Below are positions 7,301 through 16,502 of a stretch of DNA of 64,000 bases, in pieces. Each line of letters begins with the position of its first letter. Positions within the stretch are counted from its first letter, which is position 1. The DNA is taken from the NCBI RefSeq assembly GCF_001432305.1, contig NZ_KQ483358.1, positions 1-64,000 of the forward strand, in the 5' to 3' direction. Both the position numbers and the translations under genes were made by a program. The notes beneath the pieces are model-generated. The model searched no databases, was not told the origin of the DNA, and was given only the letters and a program-made list of their open reading frames with translations. This stretch comes from Curvibacter sp. PAE-UM (lineage in GTDB: Bacteria; Pseudomonadota; Gammaproteobacteria; Burkholderiales; Burkholderiaceae_C).

Positions 7301-8193
7301 ACCCTGTCGCTCACGGCCTGCGGCAACGGCGCTGGGCCGGGGCGCTGGTCGGCCTGCTGTGGCTGCTGGCCTTCCCCTGGGGGACGGCGCACGCGGCCGA
7401 TGAGCTGGTCCCCGTTCCCCCGTTGCAGGCCCTGGTGACCGATCTCACCGCGACCCTGACGCCCGAGCAGCGGGCGGGCCTGGAGAGCCGGCTGCGGGCC
7501 TTCGACGAACGCAAGGGCAGCCAGCTGGCGGTGCTGATCGTGCCCACGACCCAGCCCGAGGCCATCGAGCCCTACGCGATCCGCGTCGTCGAGCAGTGGA
7601 AGCTCGGGCGCAAAAAGGTGGACGACGGGGTGCTCCTGCTCGTGGCCAGGAATGACCGCAGCGTGCGCATCGAGGTGGGTTACGGTCTGGAAGGCGTGTT
7701 GAGCGACGCCATCACCAATCGCATCATCAACGACATCATCGTGCCCCGCTTCAAGCAGGGCGACTTCTTCGGCGGCATCGACGCCAGCGTGGAGCAGATG
7801 ATCAAGCTGATCGACGGCGAGGCGCTGCCGGCGCCGGCTGGGCGCGCGGGCGATGCGTCCTTCGATCTCGGCGGCATGGCCCCGGTGCTGCTGATGATCG
7901 CCGTGGTGGCGGGCGGTGTCTTGCGCGCGGTGCTGGGGCGCCTGCCGGGGGCCGCCGTGACGGCGGGCATCCTGGGGCTGATCATCTGGTTCCTGTCCGG
8001 CGTCATCCTCATTGCCCTGGTCGGCGCCGTGATCGGCTTCGTCGTCACCCTGCTGGGTGGCGGCTCCCTTCTGCGCGGCGGCATGGGCGGCGGCCATCGT
8101 GGGGGTGGCTTTGGAGGCGGCTTCGGCGGCGGTGGTTTCAGGGGCGGCGGAGGTGGCGGTTTCGGCGGGGGCGGCTCCTCGGGGAGGTGGTAA
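7297..8193 (+). CDS. TPM-domain membrane protein (YgcG-type)
   Basis: A 298-residue protein starting at a TTG that overlaps the lemA stop. It has an N-terminal signal-like segment (WAGALVGLLWLLAFPWGTAHA). A TPM domain (about residues 45-175) contains LAVLIVPTTQPEAIEPYAIRV and RSVRIEVGYGLEGVLSD. Two hydrophobic helices lie at about 190-255, and a Gly-rich tail ends the protein (repeats of GGGFGGG). TPM domains have been linked to acid phosphatase activity and photosystem repair in plants; in bacteria the role is uncertain. The Gly-rich C-terminus is typical of this family. It forms an operon with lemA and a second TPM protein. Confidence 0.88.
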   Translation: MNPVAHGLRQRRWAGALVGLLWLLAFPWGTAHAADELVPVPPLQALVTDLTATLTPEQRAGLESRLRAFDERKGSQLAVLIVPTTQPEAIEPYAIRVVEQWKLGRKKVDDGVLLLVARNDRSVRIEVGYGLEGVLSDAITNRIINDIIVPRFKQGDFFGGIDASVEQMIKLIDGEALPAPAGRAGDASFDLGGMAPVLLMIAVVAGGVLRAVLGRLPGAAVTAGILGLIIWFLSGVILIALVGAVIGFVVTLLGGGSLLRGGMGGGHRGGGFGGGFGGGGFRGGGGGGFGGGGSSGRW

Positions 8194-8195
8194 GC

Positions 8196-8696
8196 ATGAA
8201 CCTGCAACGCTGGACCCGACACCTGCTGAGTTCGCACTGGAGCGTGCGGCGCGCCTTCCCGCGCGCGACGATGGCGGCCATCGCCGAGGCGATCCGTGCT
8301 GCCGAAAGCGGACATGGCGGGGAGATCCGCTTTGCGGTGGAGGCTGCGCTGGAGCCCGGGGAATTGATGCGCGGCATGACCCCGCGCGAACGCGCCATCG
8401 ACGTGTTTTCCGAGCTGCGGGTCTGGGACACGCAGCACAACAACGGCGTGCTGATCTATGTGCTGCTGGCGGACCACGCGGTGGAGATCGTCGCCGACCG
8501 CGGCATCCACGCGCACGAAGGCACGGAAACCTGGGACGCCATCTGCCGGCAGATGGATACGGCCTTCGGGCAGGCCGATTACCGCGCGGGCGCGCTGCTG
8601 GGCGTTGCAGCGGTGGCGCGGGCCTTGAAGAAGCACTTCCCCCAGCGCGGCGGGCACCCGAACGAATTGCCGGACGAACCGGCCGTGCTGTCCTGA
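8196..8696 (+). CDS. Soluble TPM-domain protein
   Basis: A 166-residue TPM-domain protein (MNLQRWTRHLLSSHWSVRRA...). Conserved pieces are HGGEIRFAVEAAL, TQHNNGVLIYVLLADHAVEIVADRGI and YRAGALLGVAAVARALKKHFP. It has no signal peptide or membrane helix, unlike its upstream neighbour, so it is probably cytoplasmic or peripheral. It follows the membrane-bound TPM gene by two bases and completes the lemA-TPM-TPM operon commonly seen in Burkholderiales. The ATG at 8196 fits the spacing; an in-frame GTG nine bases earlier is possible. Function unknown. Confidence 0.85.
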   Translation: MNLQRWTRHLLSSHWSVRRAFPRATMAAIAEAIRAAESGHGGEIRFAVEAALEPGELMRGMTPRERAIDVFSELRVWDTQHNNGVLIYVLLADHAVEIVADRGIHAHEGTETWDAICRQMDTAFGQADYRAGALLGVAAVARALKKHFPQRGGHPNELPDEPAVLS

Positions 8697-8755
8697 GACT
8701 TCAGCCCGGCTGATCGCCTGGCATACGACAGATGGCCTGGCGCAGGCCTCACATC

Positions 8756-9469
8756 TCAGGCGGCGCGCGCCAGATGCACCTGGTGCAGGGTGATCTTGCG
8801 CACCTCGGACTGGCTGGTCTGGATGTGGGCGCGCAGCAGCATCACCGCCGGGTCGCTGCGCTTGCGCTGGATGGCGCGCAGGATCTTGGCGTGTTCCTCG
8901 TAGGTCGCGTCGATGCGGGCCTGCTTGGTGAAGTCGAGCCGGCGGATGATGCGGATGCGTTCGGTCACGTCGCGGTGCACGCGGGTCATCTCGGCATTGC
9001 CGGCCGCGGCCACCAGGCTGCAATGAAATTCTTCGTCCCACTGCGCGACCTGGCGGATGTCGGTGCTGCGCTCGGCTGCGGGCACCAGCCAGATCGCGGC
9101 GATCTGTTCGAGCAGGGCGCGGTCGATCTTGGTCTCGTCGGTGCACAGGCGCTGCACGGCCGTGGTCTCCAGCACCATGCGCAGGTCGTAGAGCTGCTCG
9201 AAGCGCTCGAAGTCGAAGGGCAGCACGCGCCAGCCGTTGCGAAACAGCACCTCGACATAACCTTCCTGCTGCAGGCGGAACAGGGCCTGGCGCACCGGCG
9301 TGCGCGAGACACCCAGGCGCTCGCTGAGTTCGTTTTCGGTGAAGCGGTCACCCGGCACGAGCTTGAAGTCGGCCACGTCGCGCTTGAGCTGCTCGTAGAC
9401 CATCTCGGCACGCGAGTGGAAGACGGGCGTTTCGGCAGGAGCGGTAGAGCGGCGGCGGGTGGTGACCAT
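8756..9469 (-). CDS. GntR-family regulator (FCD ligand domain)
   Basis: A 237-residue regulator. A winged helix lies at about residues 20-85 (ENELSERLGVSRTPVRQALFRLQQEGYV). An all-helical FCD effector domain follows (about 95-220; LRMVLETTAVQRL, WDEEFHCSLVAAAGN, EEHAKILRAI). Such proteins usually repress catabolic operons and release DNA when the substrate or an intermediate binds. It is the last gene of the minus-strand ureide operon, nine bases after the biuret-hydrolase-like gene, so it probably controls that pathway. A palindrome of the ATACATGT/ACATGTAT type ahead of the allophanate hydrolase gene (23629-23653) resembles operators of FCD-type GntR proteins and is a candidate target. Confidence 0.9.
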   Translation of the reverse strand: MVTTRRRSTAPAETPVFHSRAEMVYEQLKRDVADFKLVPGDRFTENELSERLGVSRTPVRQALFRLQQEGYVEVLFRNGWRVLPFDFERFEQLYDLRMVLETTAVQRLCTDETKIDRALLEQIAAIWLVPAAERSTDIRQVAQWDEEFHCSLVAAAGNAEMTRVHRDVTERIRIIRRLDFTKQARIDATYEEHAKILRAIQRKRSDPAVMLLRAHIQTSQSEVRKITLHQVHLARAA

Positions 9470-9478
9470 GGTCTGACT

Positions 9479-10141
9479 TTATCGCAGGGCGGCCAGCAAC
9501 TGGGCGCTGGCGGCGGTCCAGCCGACGATGGCGCCCTGCGCGTGGATCATCTCCACGGCGGCGGCCTTGAAGTGCGGGAAATAGCTCTCGGTGCAGTCTT
9601 CCAGCAGCAGGCTGTCGTAGCCGCGGTCGTTGGCCTCGCGCATGGAGGTCTGCACGCAGACCTCGGTGGTCACGCCCATGAAGAGCAGGTGCGTGATGCC
9701 GCGCGCCTGCAGCATCTCGTGCAGGCCCGTGGCGTAGAAGGCGCCCTTGCCCGGCTTGTCGATCACGATCTCGCCCGCGATGGGCGCCAGTGCCGGGATG
9801 ATCTGGTTGCCCGGCTCGCCCATCACCAGGATGCGCCCCATGGGCCCGGCGTCGCCGATGCGCAGCGTGGGATTGCCACGGTTGCGCTTGGCTGGCGGGC
9901 AGTCGGACAGATCGGGCTTGTGGGCTTCCCGCGTGTGCACCACCAGACCACCCGTTTTGCGCCAGGCCAACAACACAGACTGGCAGGCCGGCACGATGGC
10001 TTCGAGCAGCGAGACGTCGTTGCCCAGTGTCTCGCCAAAACCCCCGGGCTCGATGAAGTCGCGCTGCATGTCGATGATGACCAGCGCGGTGTGCGCGGGC
10101 TCGAAGGCGTACGCGAAGGGCTGGGCGGCGATGGTCTTCAC
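9479..10141 (-). CDS. Biuret amidohydrolase-like cysteine hydrolase
   Basis: A 220-residue isochorismatase-fold hydrolase. The catalytic triad reads D24 (VIIDMQRDF), K129 ([10 protein letters not shown]) and C162 (GVTTEVCV). As I recall the BiuH sequence of Rhizobium, strongly similar blocks include [21 protein letters not shown] and [18 protein letters not shown], so a biuret-to-allophanate (or similar ureide) hydrolysis is the best guess. The GTG start overlaps the stop of the AtzE-like amidase gene (GTGA), so the two are coupled. Allophanate, the product of such an enzyme, would be handled by the allophanate hydrolase encoded at 21869-23608. Substrate assignment is inference; a close ureide is equally possible. 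Confidence 0.8.
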   Translation of the reverse strand: MKTIAAQPFAYAFEPAHTALVIIDMQRDFIEPGGFGETLGNDVSLLEAIVPACQSVLLAWRKTGGLVVHTREAHKPDLSDCPPAKRNRGNPTLRIGDAGPMGRILVMGEPGNQIIPALAPIAGEIVIDKPGKGAFYATGLHEMLQARGITHLLFMGVTTEVCVQTSMREANDRGYDSLLLEDCTESYFPHFKAAAVEMIHAQGAIVGWTAASAQLLAALR

Positions 10142-11520
10142 AGCGGGGGTTCCTTGGGGCCAGCCACGCCGGCAGTCTGCAAGACGGCCGCCGCGCGCAG
10201 TGCGAGGTCTTCGCGCCAGGGTGCGGCAATGATCTGCACGCCGATGGGCAGGCCGCCCGTGCCCTGGGGCCAGAGCGGCGCAGCCACCACGGGGCAACCG
10301 GCAAAAGAGACGGGCTGGGTCAGCAGGCCCATGGAGGGCCGGGTGGGATGCTTCTGGCCGTTCACCTCGATCCACTCCTGGCCGATCTGCGGTGCGCTCA
10401 CCGGCGTGGCGGCGCACAGCAGCAGGTCCCAGTCGGCGAACAGGGCGTTGACGCGGTCGCGGTAGACACGGCGGTAACGCTGCGCGCGCAGGTACCAGTG
10501 CGCGGGCTGGAGGGCGCCGGCAATGAAACGGTCCACCGAGAGCGGCTCGAAATCCTGCGCGCGCTGGCGCAAGTCGGCCAGGTGCAGGCTGCCGCCTTCG
10601 CTGGCGGAGATGATGAAAGCGGCGGCGCGCCCGGCCGCGGCATCGGGCCAGCTGGCCTCACCACGCGCGCCCAGCGCCTGCGCCACCCGCGCCACGGCTT
10701 CGCGCGCCGGGGCGCTGGCGTGTTCGTGGAAATAGCCGCTCAGCACCCCGATGCGCAAACCTTTGAGGCCATTGAGGAGCGTGGGCGCAACCGGCTGCAC
10801 GCGCAGCGCATGGCAACCGGGGTCCAGCGGGTCGGGTCCCTGCATGGCGTCGTAGGCCAGGGCCAGGGTCTCCACACGATCGGCGATCGGGCCGAGGTGG
10901 TCGATGCTGTGCACAAAGGGATAGGTGCCGCGCCGCGACAGGCGGCCGAAGGTGGGCTTGAGCCCCCAGACGCCGCACAGCGAAGACGGCACGCGGATGG
11001 AACCGTTGGTGTCCGAACCCAGGGTCAGCGGCACCTGCCCCGCGGCCACTGCGGCACCGCTGCCACCGGAGGAGCCGCCGGCGATGCGCGTGCCGTCGTG
11101 CGGGTTGCGGCAGGGGCCGTAGTGCGTGTTCTCGGTGGTGAAGCCGTAGGCGTACTCGTCCATGTTGAGGCCGCCCAGCAACACCGCGCCGGCAGCCTGC
11201 AAGCGCTGCACCAGCACCGCGTCGGCGTGGGCCGGCGGCAGGCCGCGGTTGACCTTGGAGCCTGCCAGGGTGGTGAGGCCTTCGATGTCGAACAGGTTCT
11301 TCACGGCATAGGGCAGCCCGGCCAGAGTGGGCAGCGCCTCACCGCGCGCACGGCGCTGGTCGATGGCGGCGGCCTCGGCGCGTGCACGTGCCAGCGTGCG
11401 GTCGGTGTAGGCGTTGACCTGCGGCTCGGTGGCCTCGATGCGTGCGATGGCGTTTTCGCAGGCCTGGGCGGCCGACAGGGCGCCGCTCTTGATGGCTTGC
11501 AGCAGTTCGGTGCTGTTCAT
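10138..11520 (-). CDS. AtzE-like amidase-signature hydrolase
   Basis: A 460-residue amidase-signature enzyme with the Ser-cisSer-Lys triad: K74 (YAVKNLFD), the GGSSGGS motif near residue 150 and nucleophile S174 ([10 protein letters not shown]). It belongs to the GatA/AtzE group. AtzE hydrolyses 1-carboxybiuret in cyanurate catabolism, while the related HpxY acts in purine-ureide breakdown of enterobacteria. Both work with a small AtzG/HpxX partner, and such a gene lies directly upstream here with a four-base overlap. The cyanuric acid hydrolase AtzD is not in the window, so the substrate remains open. Downstream overlap with the biuret-hydrolase-like gene places it in the same pathway. Confidence 0.87.
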   Translation of the reverse strand: MNSTELLQAIKSGALSAAQACENAIARIEATEPQVNAYTDRTLARARAEAAAIDQRRARGEALPTLAGLPYAVKNLFDIEGLTTLAGSKVNRGLPPAHADAVLVQRLQAAGAVLLGGLNMDEYAYGFTTENTHYGPCRNPHDGTRIAGGSSGGSGAAVAAGQVPLTLGSDTNGSIRVPSSLCGVWGLKPTFGRLSRRGTYPFVHSIDHLGPIADRVETLALAYDAMQGPDPLDPGCHALRVQPVAPTLLNGLKGLRIGVLSGYFHEHASAPAREAVARVAQALGARGEASWPDAAAGRAAAFIISASEGGSLHLADLRQRAQDFEPLSVDRFIAGALQPAHWYLRAQRYRRVYRDRVNALFADWDLLLCAATPVSAPQIGQEWIEVNGQKHPTRPSMGLLTQPVSFAGCPVVAAPLWPQGTGGLPIGVQIIAAPWREDLALRAAAVLQTAGVAGPKEPPL

Positions 11521-11729
11521 GGGGCCGGGTCCTGCTGCGGAAAGGGGGCCGGTCGGTAGATCTCGGCCGGTTCGTCTTCGACCCCCAGGGGCATGGCTTC
11601 GAGCAACTGCGCCAGCGCGGCCGTGCGGCCCAGGTGCAGGGCCACGGTCTGGGCGCGTGCTTCGTCCAGCGGCAGCTCCAGCGCGCGCGCCGTCGCGCGG
11701 ACGTAGGCGAGGACTTCTTCTTCGTTCAT
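11517..11729 (-). CDS. AtzG-like small subunit (DUF4089)
   Basis: A 70-residue acidic helical protein (MNEEEVLAYVRATARALELP...) with the DUF4089 pattern. It has an N-terminal helical part and a C-terminal tail ending [15 protein letters not shown]. AtzG is the small partner of the amidase AtzE, required for its stability and activity. Here it directly precedes the AtzE-like gene with an ATGA overlap and follows the permease gene by one base. The start is the first ATG after the permease stop; longer versions of this frame would overlap the permease gene. Confidence 0.85.
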   Translation of the reverse strand: MNEEEVLAYVRATARALELPLDEARAQTVALHLGRTAALAQLLEAMPLGVEDEPAEIYRPAPFPQQDPAP

Positions 11730-11730
11730 C

Positions 11731-12654
11731 TCAGTGGCCTGTGTAGGGACGGGTGAGTGCGGCGGGCGCGACCTGGCGGCCGACCAGCCCGCCCACGGCC
11801 AGCAACGCCAGCACATAGGGCAGCATGATGAGCAGCGCGCTGGGCACCTGCACGCCCATGGCCGGCAGCTGGAACTGCAGGGCCGTGGCCGCGCCAAACA
11901 GACCGCAGGCCAGCAAGGTGCGGCCCAGTTTCCAGTTGCCGAAGATCACCGCGGCGATGGCCAGGTAGCCGGCGCCGCCGGTCATGCCTTCGGTGAAGGT
12001 GTGGATGTCGCCGATGGAGAGGAAACAACCGGCCAGCGCCGACATGAAACCGGTGAAGAGCACCGCGCCATAACGGATGCGCGTGACCTTGAGCCCCGAG
12101 TTCGCCGCCGCCTGCGGCGCCGTGCCCGCGGCGTGCAGCGCCAGGCCCAGCGAGGTCGAGCGCATGACCCAGGCCACGGCGATCACCAGCAGCACGGCCG
12201 CGTAGAGCAGCCAGGTCTGGTGGAACACATGCTCGCCCAGCAGCGGGATGTCGGCCAGGCCCGGCGGGGCCCATTTGTCCAGGCCCGGGATCTCGGCGCG
12301 CGAACGGCTGCCGAAGAGCGCGCGGTAACCGAGCGTGGTGGCGCCCAGCACCAGGATGTTGATGCCGATGCCGGTGACGATCTGGTTGGCGCGCAGCGTG
12401 ATGCTCAGGAAGGCCTGCAGCCATGCGATGGGCAGCACACACAGGACACCCAGCGCCAGGCCGATGACAGGCGAACCCGTGGCCCAGGAACCCACGGCGC
12501 CCGCGAAGGCGCCGGTGAGCATCATGCCCTCCACGCTCATATTGAGCACACCGGCGCGTTCGCTCACGAGTTCGCCGGTGGCGGCCAGCAGCAGGGGCGC
12601 GGCCAGGCGGATGCTGGAGCCGACGAATACGGCGGCGAGTTCGGGTTCGATCAT
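11731..12654 (-). CDS. BMP-type ABC transporter permease (NupQ-like)
   Basis: A 307-residue integral membrane protein of the BPD_transp_2 type, with about eight or nine hydrophobic segments. The characteristic tract TGELVSERAGVLNMSVEGMMLTGA lies near residue 25. Together with the other permease, the dual ATPase and the BMP-type binding protein upstream, it forms an importer of the class that takes up nucleosides or purine-like compounds; the cyanurate-linked AtzTUVW system is thought to be of this class. Start and stop overlap or abut neighbours on both sides (four-base overlap upstream, one-base gap before atzG), so it belongs to one operon with the amidases. Confidence 0.9.
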   Translation of the reverse strand: MIEPELAAVFVGSSIRLAAPLLLAATGELVSERAGVLNMSVEGMMLTGAFAGAVGSWATGSPVIGLALGVLCVLPIAWLQAFLSITLRANQIVTGIGINILVLGATTLGYRALFGSRSRAEIPGLDKWAPPGLADIPLLGEHVFHQTWLLYAAVLLVIAVAWVMRSTSLGLALHAAGTAPQAAANSGLKVTRIRYGAVLFTGFMSALAGCFLSIGDIHTFTEGMTGGAGYLAIAAVIFGNWKLGRTLLACGLFGAATALQFQLPAMGVQVPSALLIMLPYVLALLAVGGLVGRQVAPAALTRPYTGH

Positions 12655-13730
12655 CGGCGGGCCTCCATGCGCTGGATGGCGAGCGCCGCGCCGGCCAGGA
12701 TCACGATGATCAGGCCCTGGATCACCACCACCAGCGCGGTGGGCACCTGCGCCACCATTTCCATATTGATGCCGCCCGAGCGCAGGAAGCCGAACAGCAG
12801 CGAACCCGCGATCACCCCAGGCACCGAGCCGCGCGCCAGCAGGCCCACGACCAGGCCGTCGAAACCATAGCCGGACGAGAAGCCGGCCTTGAGCGTGTAC
12901 TGCTCACCCTGCAACATGCAGGCCCCCGCCAGGCCGCCCAGCGCACCGGCGGCGCAGAGCACACCCACCGTGAGCCGGTCCACGGCCATGCCGGCACGGC
13001 GCGCGGCGCGTGCGTTCAAGCCGGTGGCACGCAGGCGCAGGCCCAGCACCGTGAAACCCAGCACCACGGCCACCACCACCGCGAACACCAGCCCGATGGG
13101 CAGGCCCGCGTGCAGCGGCACCGAGGCATCGCCCAACAACAAGGGCAGCTGGGTGGCCAGCGGAATCTCCAGCGACTCGGGCAGCGTGGCCGAAGTCGTC
13201 ATGGGTCGGCGCAGCAGCTGTTCACTCTGCACACTGCCGTAGACCATCCACACCGCGATGAAAGACAGCAGCAGCGTGGCAATCACCTCGTTGGTGCCGG
13301 CCTTGACCTTGAGCAGCCCCGCGATGCCGCCCCACAGCGCGCCCGCCAGGCAGGCCCCGAGCATGGGCACGATGAAGGCCAGGCCCCAGGGCAGGCCAGC
13401 CACCGGCGGCCAGAGCGCGAAGGCCGTGGCGGCGATGCCGCCCACGGCAATCTGTCCTTCACCGCCCACATTGGTGAGATTGGCGCGTTCGGCCAGCACA
13501 AAACCCAGGCCCACGAGCATCAGCACCAGGGCTCGGTTGATCGAGGCCGCCAGGGCATAGGGCGAGCCCCAGGCGCCATCGGCGAATGCGGCCACCGCCT
13601 CGCCCACGGGCACGCCCATGAGCGCGACCATCACACCGCCGATCAGCAGGGCCAGGGCCACGGCGGCCACCGACATGCCCAGCGCGGGGCCGGGCCGTAC
13701 CGTGCGCCACAAGCTGAGTGCGGTGCTCAT
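12651..13730 (-). CDS. BMP-type ABC transporter permease (NupP-like)
   Basis: A 359-residue membrane protein with an N-terminal hydrophobic helix (MSVAAVALALLIGGVMVALMG) and the conserved segment LAERANLTNVGGEGQIAVGG. It is the longer of the two permease subunits, as usual for nucleoside-type BMP importers. It overlaps the ATPase gene upstream and the second permease downstream by four bases each. The importer is predicted to sit in the inner membrane and bring in the nitrogen compound attacked by the AtzE-like and BiuH-like enzymes of the same operon. Confidence 0.9.
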   Translation of the reverse strand: MSTALSLWRTVRPGPALGMSVAAVALALLIGGVMVALMGVPVGEAVAAFADGAWGSPYALAASINRALVLMLVGLGFVLAERANLTNVGGEGQIAVGGIAATAFALWPPVAGLPWGLAFIVPMLGACLAGALWGGIAGLLKVKAGTNEVIATLLLSFIAVWMVYGSVQSEQLLRRPMTTSATLPESLEIPLATQLPLLLGDASVPLHAGLPIGLVFAVVVAVVLGFTVLGLRLRATGLNARAARRAGMAVDRLTVGVLCAAGALGGLAGACMLQGEQYTLKAGFSSGYGFDGLVVGLLARGSVPGVIAGSLLFGFLRSGGINMEMVAQVPTALVVVIQGLIIVILAGAALAIQRMEARR

Positions 13731-15340
13731 GCCAGGGCCTCCTCTGGAACGGCCGACGATGTTTCCTGTCCAGCCATCCAGGCGCCGATGCGCGGGCGCT
13801 CGGCCGCATCAGCGCGGCAGGTGCCCATGAGACGGCCGCGGTAGAGCACGACGATGCGGTCGGCCACGGCCAGCAGTTCTTCCAGTTCCGACGAGATCAG
13901 CAGCACGCCGACGCCGCGTGCGGCGACCGTGCGGATGTGGCCGTAGATAGCCTCCACCGCGCCCACGTCCAGGCCGCGGGTGGGCTGGGCGGCCAGCAGG
14001 AAACGCAGGGGATCGAGCGTGAGCTCGCGCGCCAGCACGGCCTTCTGCTGGTTGCCGCCGGAGAGGCCACCGAAGGCTACCTCGGGGCCGGCGGCGCGCA
14101 CGTCGAAACGCTGCATCAGCTCGCGCGCGGCGCGGTTCAGGGCCTCGCGGTCCAGCAGGCCGTATTTTTTGTAGCGGCCCAGGCGGTCGAGCATCATGTT
14201 CTCGGCCACGTTCATGCCCGTGACGCAGGCCAGGGCGTGGCGGTCTTCGGGCACCACGCCGCAGCCGGCGGCCGTCAGCGTCTTGGGGCTCTTGCCCGTC
14301 ATCTCCTCGCCGAAGATGTGGAAACGACCCTCGGTGGGTTTGAGCATGCCGGAGAGCACGGCACCCAGCTCGCTCTGGCCATTGCCCTCCACCCCCGCGA
14401 CGGCGACGATCTCGCCCGGCGCCACCATCAGCGTGAAATTGTCCAGGCGCAGCACGCCGTCGGCGTCGCGCACGGTCAGGCCATCGGCCAGCAGCGCCAT
14501 CTCGCGTGGCGGCAATGTCTCGTGAACCACCTGCTTCACGCTGCGCTCCGGCGCCATCGGGCTCGCGGGCGCCTGCAGGTCGCGCTGGATCATGGCACGC
14601 ACCAGCATGTCGATCTCCTGCGCCGGCGCATCGGAACGCGCCACCACCCTGCCCCCGCGCAGCACGGTGGCGCGGCGCGCCACCAGGCGGATCTCGGCGA
14701 GTTTGTGCGTGACCAGCACCACACCACAGCCCTGCGCAGCCACACGCTCGCACACCGCGAGCAGGGCCTCGATCTCGGCGGGCAGCAACACGGCGGTGGG
14801 TTCGTCCAGCACCAGCAGACGCGGCTCGCGCACCAGGCACTTGACGATCTCCACACGCTGGCGCTCACCCACGGACAAATCCTGGATGCGCGCATAGGGG
14901 TCCAGCGCGAGGCCGTAGCGCTCGCGCATGGTCTCCAGCTTGGCGGCACAGGCCTTGCGGTCGAGCACGCCGCGGGACTGGCCCAGCAGCATGTTGTCGA
15001 CCACCGTCAAATCCGGCACCAGGCTGAAGTGCTGGTGGACCATGGCGATGCCGTGGTTCAGCGCGTCGGCCGGTGAGCGCGGCGTGTAGGGCGCGCCGTC
15101 CAGCACCATCTGACCGGCATCGGGGCTGTGCACGCCGAAAACGAGGTTGCACAGCGTGGACTTGCCCGCGCCGTTCTCGCCCAGCAGGCAATGCACCTCC
15201 CCCGGCATCAAGGCCAGCGACACATCGGCCAGCGCCTGCAGGGTGCCGAAGCGCTTGCCGAGACCGTCGATGCGCAGCAGGGGCGCGACGTCTTGCGACG
15301 TCGCGCCTGCAGCCTCGCCGGTGACAGCCTCGGTGCGCAC
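13727..15340 (-). CDS. BMP-type ABC transporter ATPase, duplicated nucleotide-binding domain
   Basis: A 537-residue protein with two ABC ATPase halves. The first has a canonical Walker A (GENGAGKST), the signature LSVGERQRVEI and Walker B LLVLDEPTAVLL. The second has a degenerate P-loop (GVEGNGQSE) and the signature LSGGNQQKAVLARE, the usual asymmetry in sugar/nucleoside-type importers. It powers the two permeases encoded immediately downstream. The GTG start lies five bases after the stop of the binding-protein gene. Confidence 0.92.
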   Translation of the reverse strand: MRTEAVTGEAAGATSQDVAPLLRIDGLGKRFGTLQALADVSLALMPGEVHCLLGENGAGKSTLCNLVFGVHSPDAGQMVLDGAPYTPRSPADALNHGIAMVHQHFSLVPDLTVVDNMLLGQSRGVLDRKACAAKLETMRERYGLALDPYARIQDLSVGERQRVEIVKCLVREPRLLVLDEPTAVLLPAEIEALLAVCERVAAQGCGVVLVTHKLAEIRLVARRATVLRGGRVVARSDAPAQEIDMLVRAMIQRDLQAPASPMAPERSVKQVVHETLPPREMALLADGLTVRDADGVLRLDNFTLMVAPGEIVAVAGVEGNGQSELGAVLSGMLKPTEGRFHIFGEEMTGKSPKTLTAAGCGVVPEDRHALACVTGMNVAENMMLDRLGRYKKYGLLDREALNRAARELMQRFDVRAAGPEVAFGGLSGGNQQKAVLARELTLDPLRFLLAAQPTRGLDVGAVEAIYGHIRTVAARGVGVLLISSELEELLAVADRIVVLYRGRLMGTCRADAAERPRIGAWMAGQETSSAVPEEALA

Positions 15341-15345
15341 GGTGC

Positions 15346-16326
15346 TCAGCCTTCCAGCACCTTGATCTTGCCGCTCTGGATGTCCTTCTTGATCGCCTCA
15401 AGCTTGGACTTCATCTCCGGCGTGGCGCCGCACACCACCATGTCGGAGGCCTTGGGACCCATGGCCAGGCCGAAGGGTTTGTAGCCGGCTTTCCACGTGC
15501 CCTTGACAGCCTCACCAATGGCGTACTGCACCTGGTAACCCACGCCCGTGATGCTGTAGGCCGGGTACAGCGGATCGCTGCCGCAGCGGTCGGTGTAGCT
15601 GCCGACGATCTTGGTGCCCTTCTCCTTGGCCGCCTGCTCCATGCCGCGCAGGCCCAGGTTCAGGATGTGATAGTGGACGTCGGCGCCCTGGGCGATGGCG
15701 GCCAGCGTGGCTTCCTTGGACTTGGCCACGTTGTCGAAATCGCCCGTGTAGTTCTCGAAGTACTTGATCTTGGGGTTGATGTATTTCGCGCCGTTGCCGA
15801 ATTCCTTGCCGGCGTTCACGATGGAGGGGATCTCCATGCCGCCCACATAACTCACGGCGCCGTTCTTGGACAACATGGCAGCGGCGGCACCGGCGACGAA
15901 GGCGATCTCGGCCTGCTTCACGTCGTAACCCGCGACATTGGCGAGGTCTTCACCCTTGTTGCCGCCGACGATGGAGAACTTGGTGTTGGGAAAACGCTTG
16001 GACACTTTCAGCACGGCCGCCTGCGTCTGGCCGCCCACGCCGATCACCAGCTTGTTCTTGCTGGCCAGGTTGGTCAGGGCCTGTTCCATGTCGGCGTAGT
16101 TGATGTTCTCGATCATCTGCACCTTGACCTTGTCGCCGAACTCCTTCTGCGCGGCCACCAGGCCGTCGTAGCCGGACTCCATCCAGCCCTTGTCGGACTT
16201 GGAGCCGGGGATCAGGATGCCGACCGTCACCGGGTCAGCGGCCGGCGCGGGCCCGGCCAGCGTGAACGCCGCCGCGGCAACGGCGGCCAGGGTGAACATA
16301 CGGCGGGAGGGGAATGAAACCTTCAT
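15346..16326 (-). CDS. BMP-family ABC transporter substrate-binding protein
   Basis: A 326-residue periplasmic binding protein with a Sec signal peptide (residues about 1-30, ending GPAPA-AD) and the BMP/PnrA-like fold. Typical tracts are VGILIPGSKSDKGWMESGYDG, VIGVGGQTQAAVLKVSKRFP and FVAGAAAAMLSKNGAVSYVGG. PnrA-like proteins bind purine nucleosides, and some relatives bind triazine-derived or ureide compounds. As first gene of the operon it follows a sigma54-type promoter (16387-16402) and a palindrome (16355-16374) that overlaps the expected transcription start. The ligand probably feeds the downstream hydrolases. Confidence 0.92.
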   Translation of the reverse strand: MKVSFPSRRMFTLAAVAAAAFTLAGPAPAADPVTVGILIPGSKSDKGWMESGYDGLVAAQKEFGDKVKVQMIENINYADMEQALTNLASKNKLVIGVGGQTQAAVLKVSKRFPNTKFSIVGGNKGEDLANVAGYDVKQAEIAFVAGAAAAMLSKNGAVSYVGGMEIPSIVNAGKEFGNGAKYINPKIKYFENYTGDFDNVAKSKEATLAAIAQGADVHYHILNLGLRGMEQAAKEKGTKIVGSYTDRCGSDPLYPAYSITGVGYQVQYAIGEAVKGTWKAGYKPFGLAMGPKASDMVVCGATPEMKSKLEAIKKDIQSGKIKVLEG

Positions 16327-16354
16327 GGCATGCCTTTCGCTTAGTGGTGGAGGG

Positions 16355-16374
16355 AAGTAAATAACTGATTACTT
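16355..16374. promoter_or_regulatory. Palindromic operator candidate (AAGTAA-N8-TTACTT)
   Basis: The inverted repeat AAGTAAATAACTGATTACTT lies at about +2 to +21 relative to the start predicted from the sigma54-type promoter reading toward the BMP operon. A bound repressor would block transcription there. The TetR gene at 18484 and the GntR gene at 8756 are candidate binders. Support is sequence symmetry and position only. Confidence 0.4.
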
Positions 16375-16386
16375 ACGACCATGTCC

Positions 16387-16402
16387 TGCAATAAAGATGC
16401 CA
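16387..16402 (-). promoter_or_regulatory. Sigma54-type promoter for the BMP/amidase operon
   Basis: On the minus strand the sequence TGGCATCTTTATTGCA has the -24 GG and -12 GC elements with the required 12-base offset. It is close to the consensus TGGCACG-N4-TTGCA. Transcription would begin near 16376, about 50 bases before the binding-protein gene. This suggests activation by an enhancer-binding protein such as NtrC under nitrogen limitation. No convincing NtrC dimer site was found upstream, only a GC palindrome in the divergent region. Confidence 0.55.
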
Positions 16403-16502
16403 GTGCCACAGCCGTTTTTTGCCGCCTGCGCGCGCGCAAACGGTGCGCGCGCACCAGCATGCAGCAGCGCATGCCCATGGAACGCACACAACAGGAGTCC
16501 TC

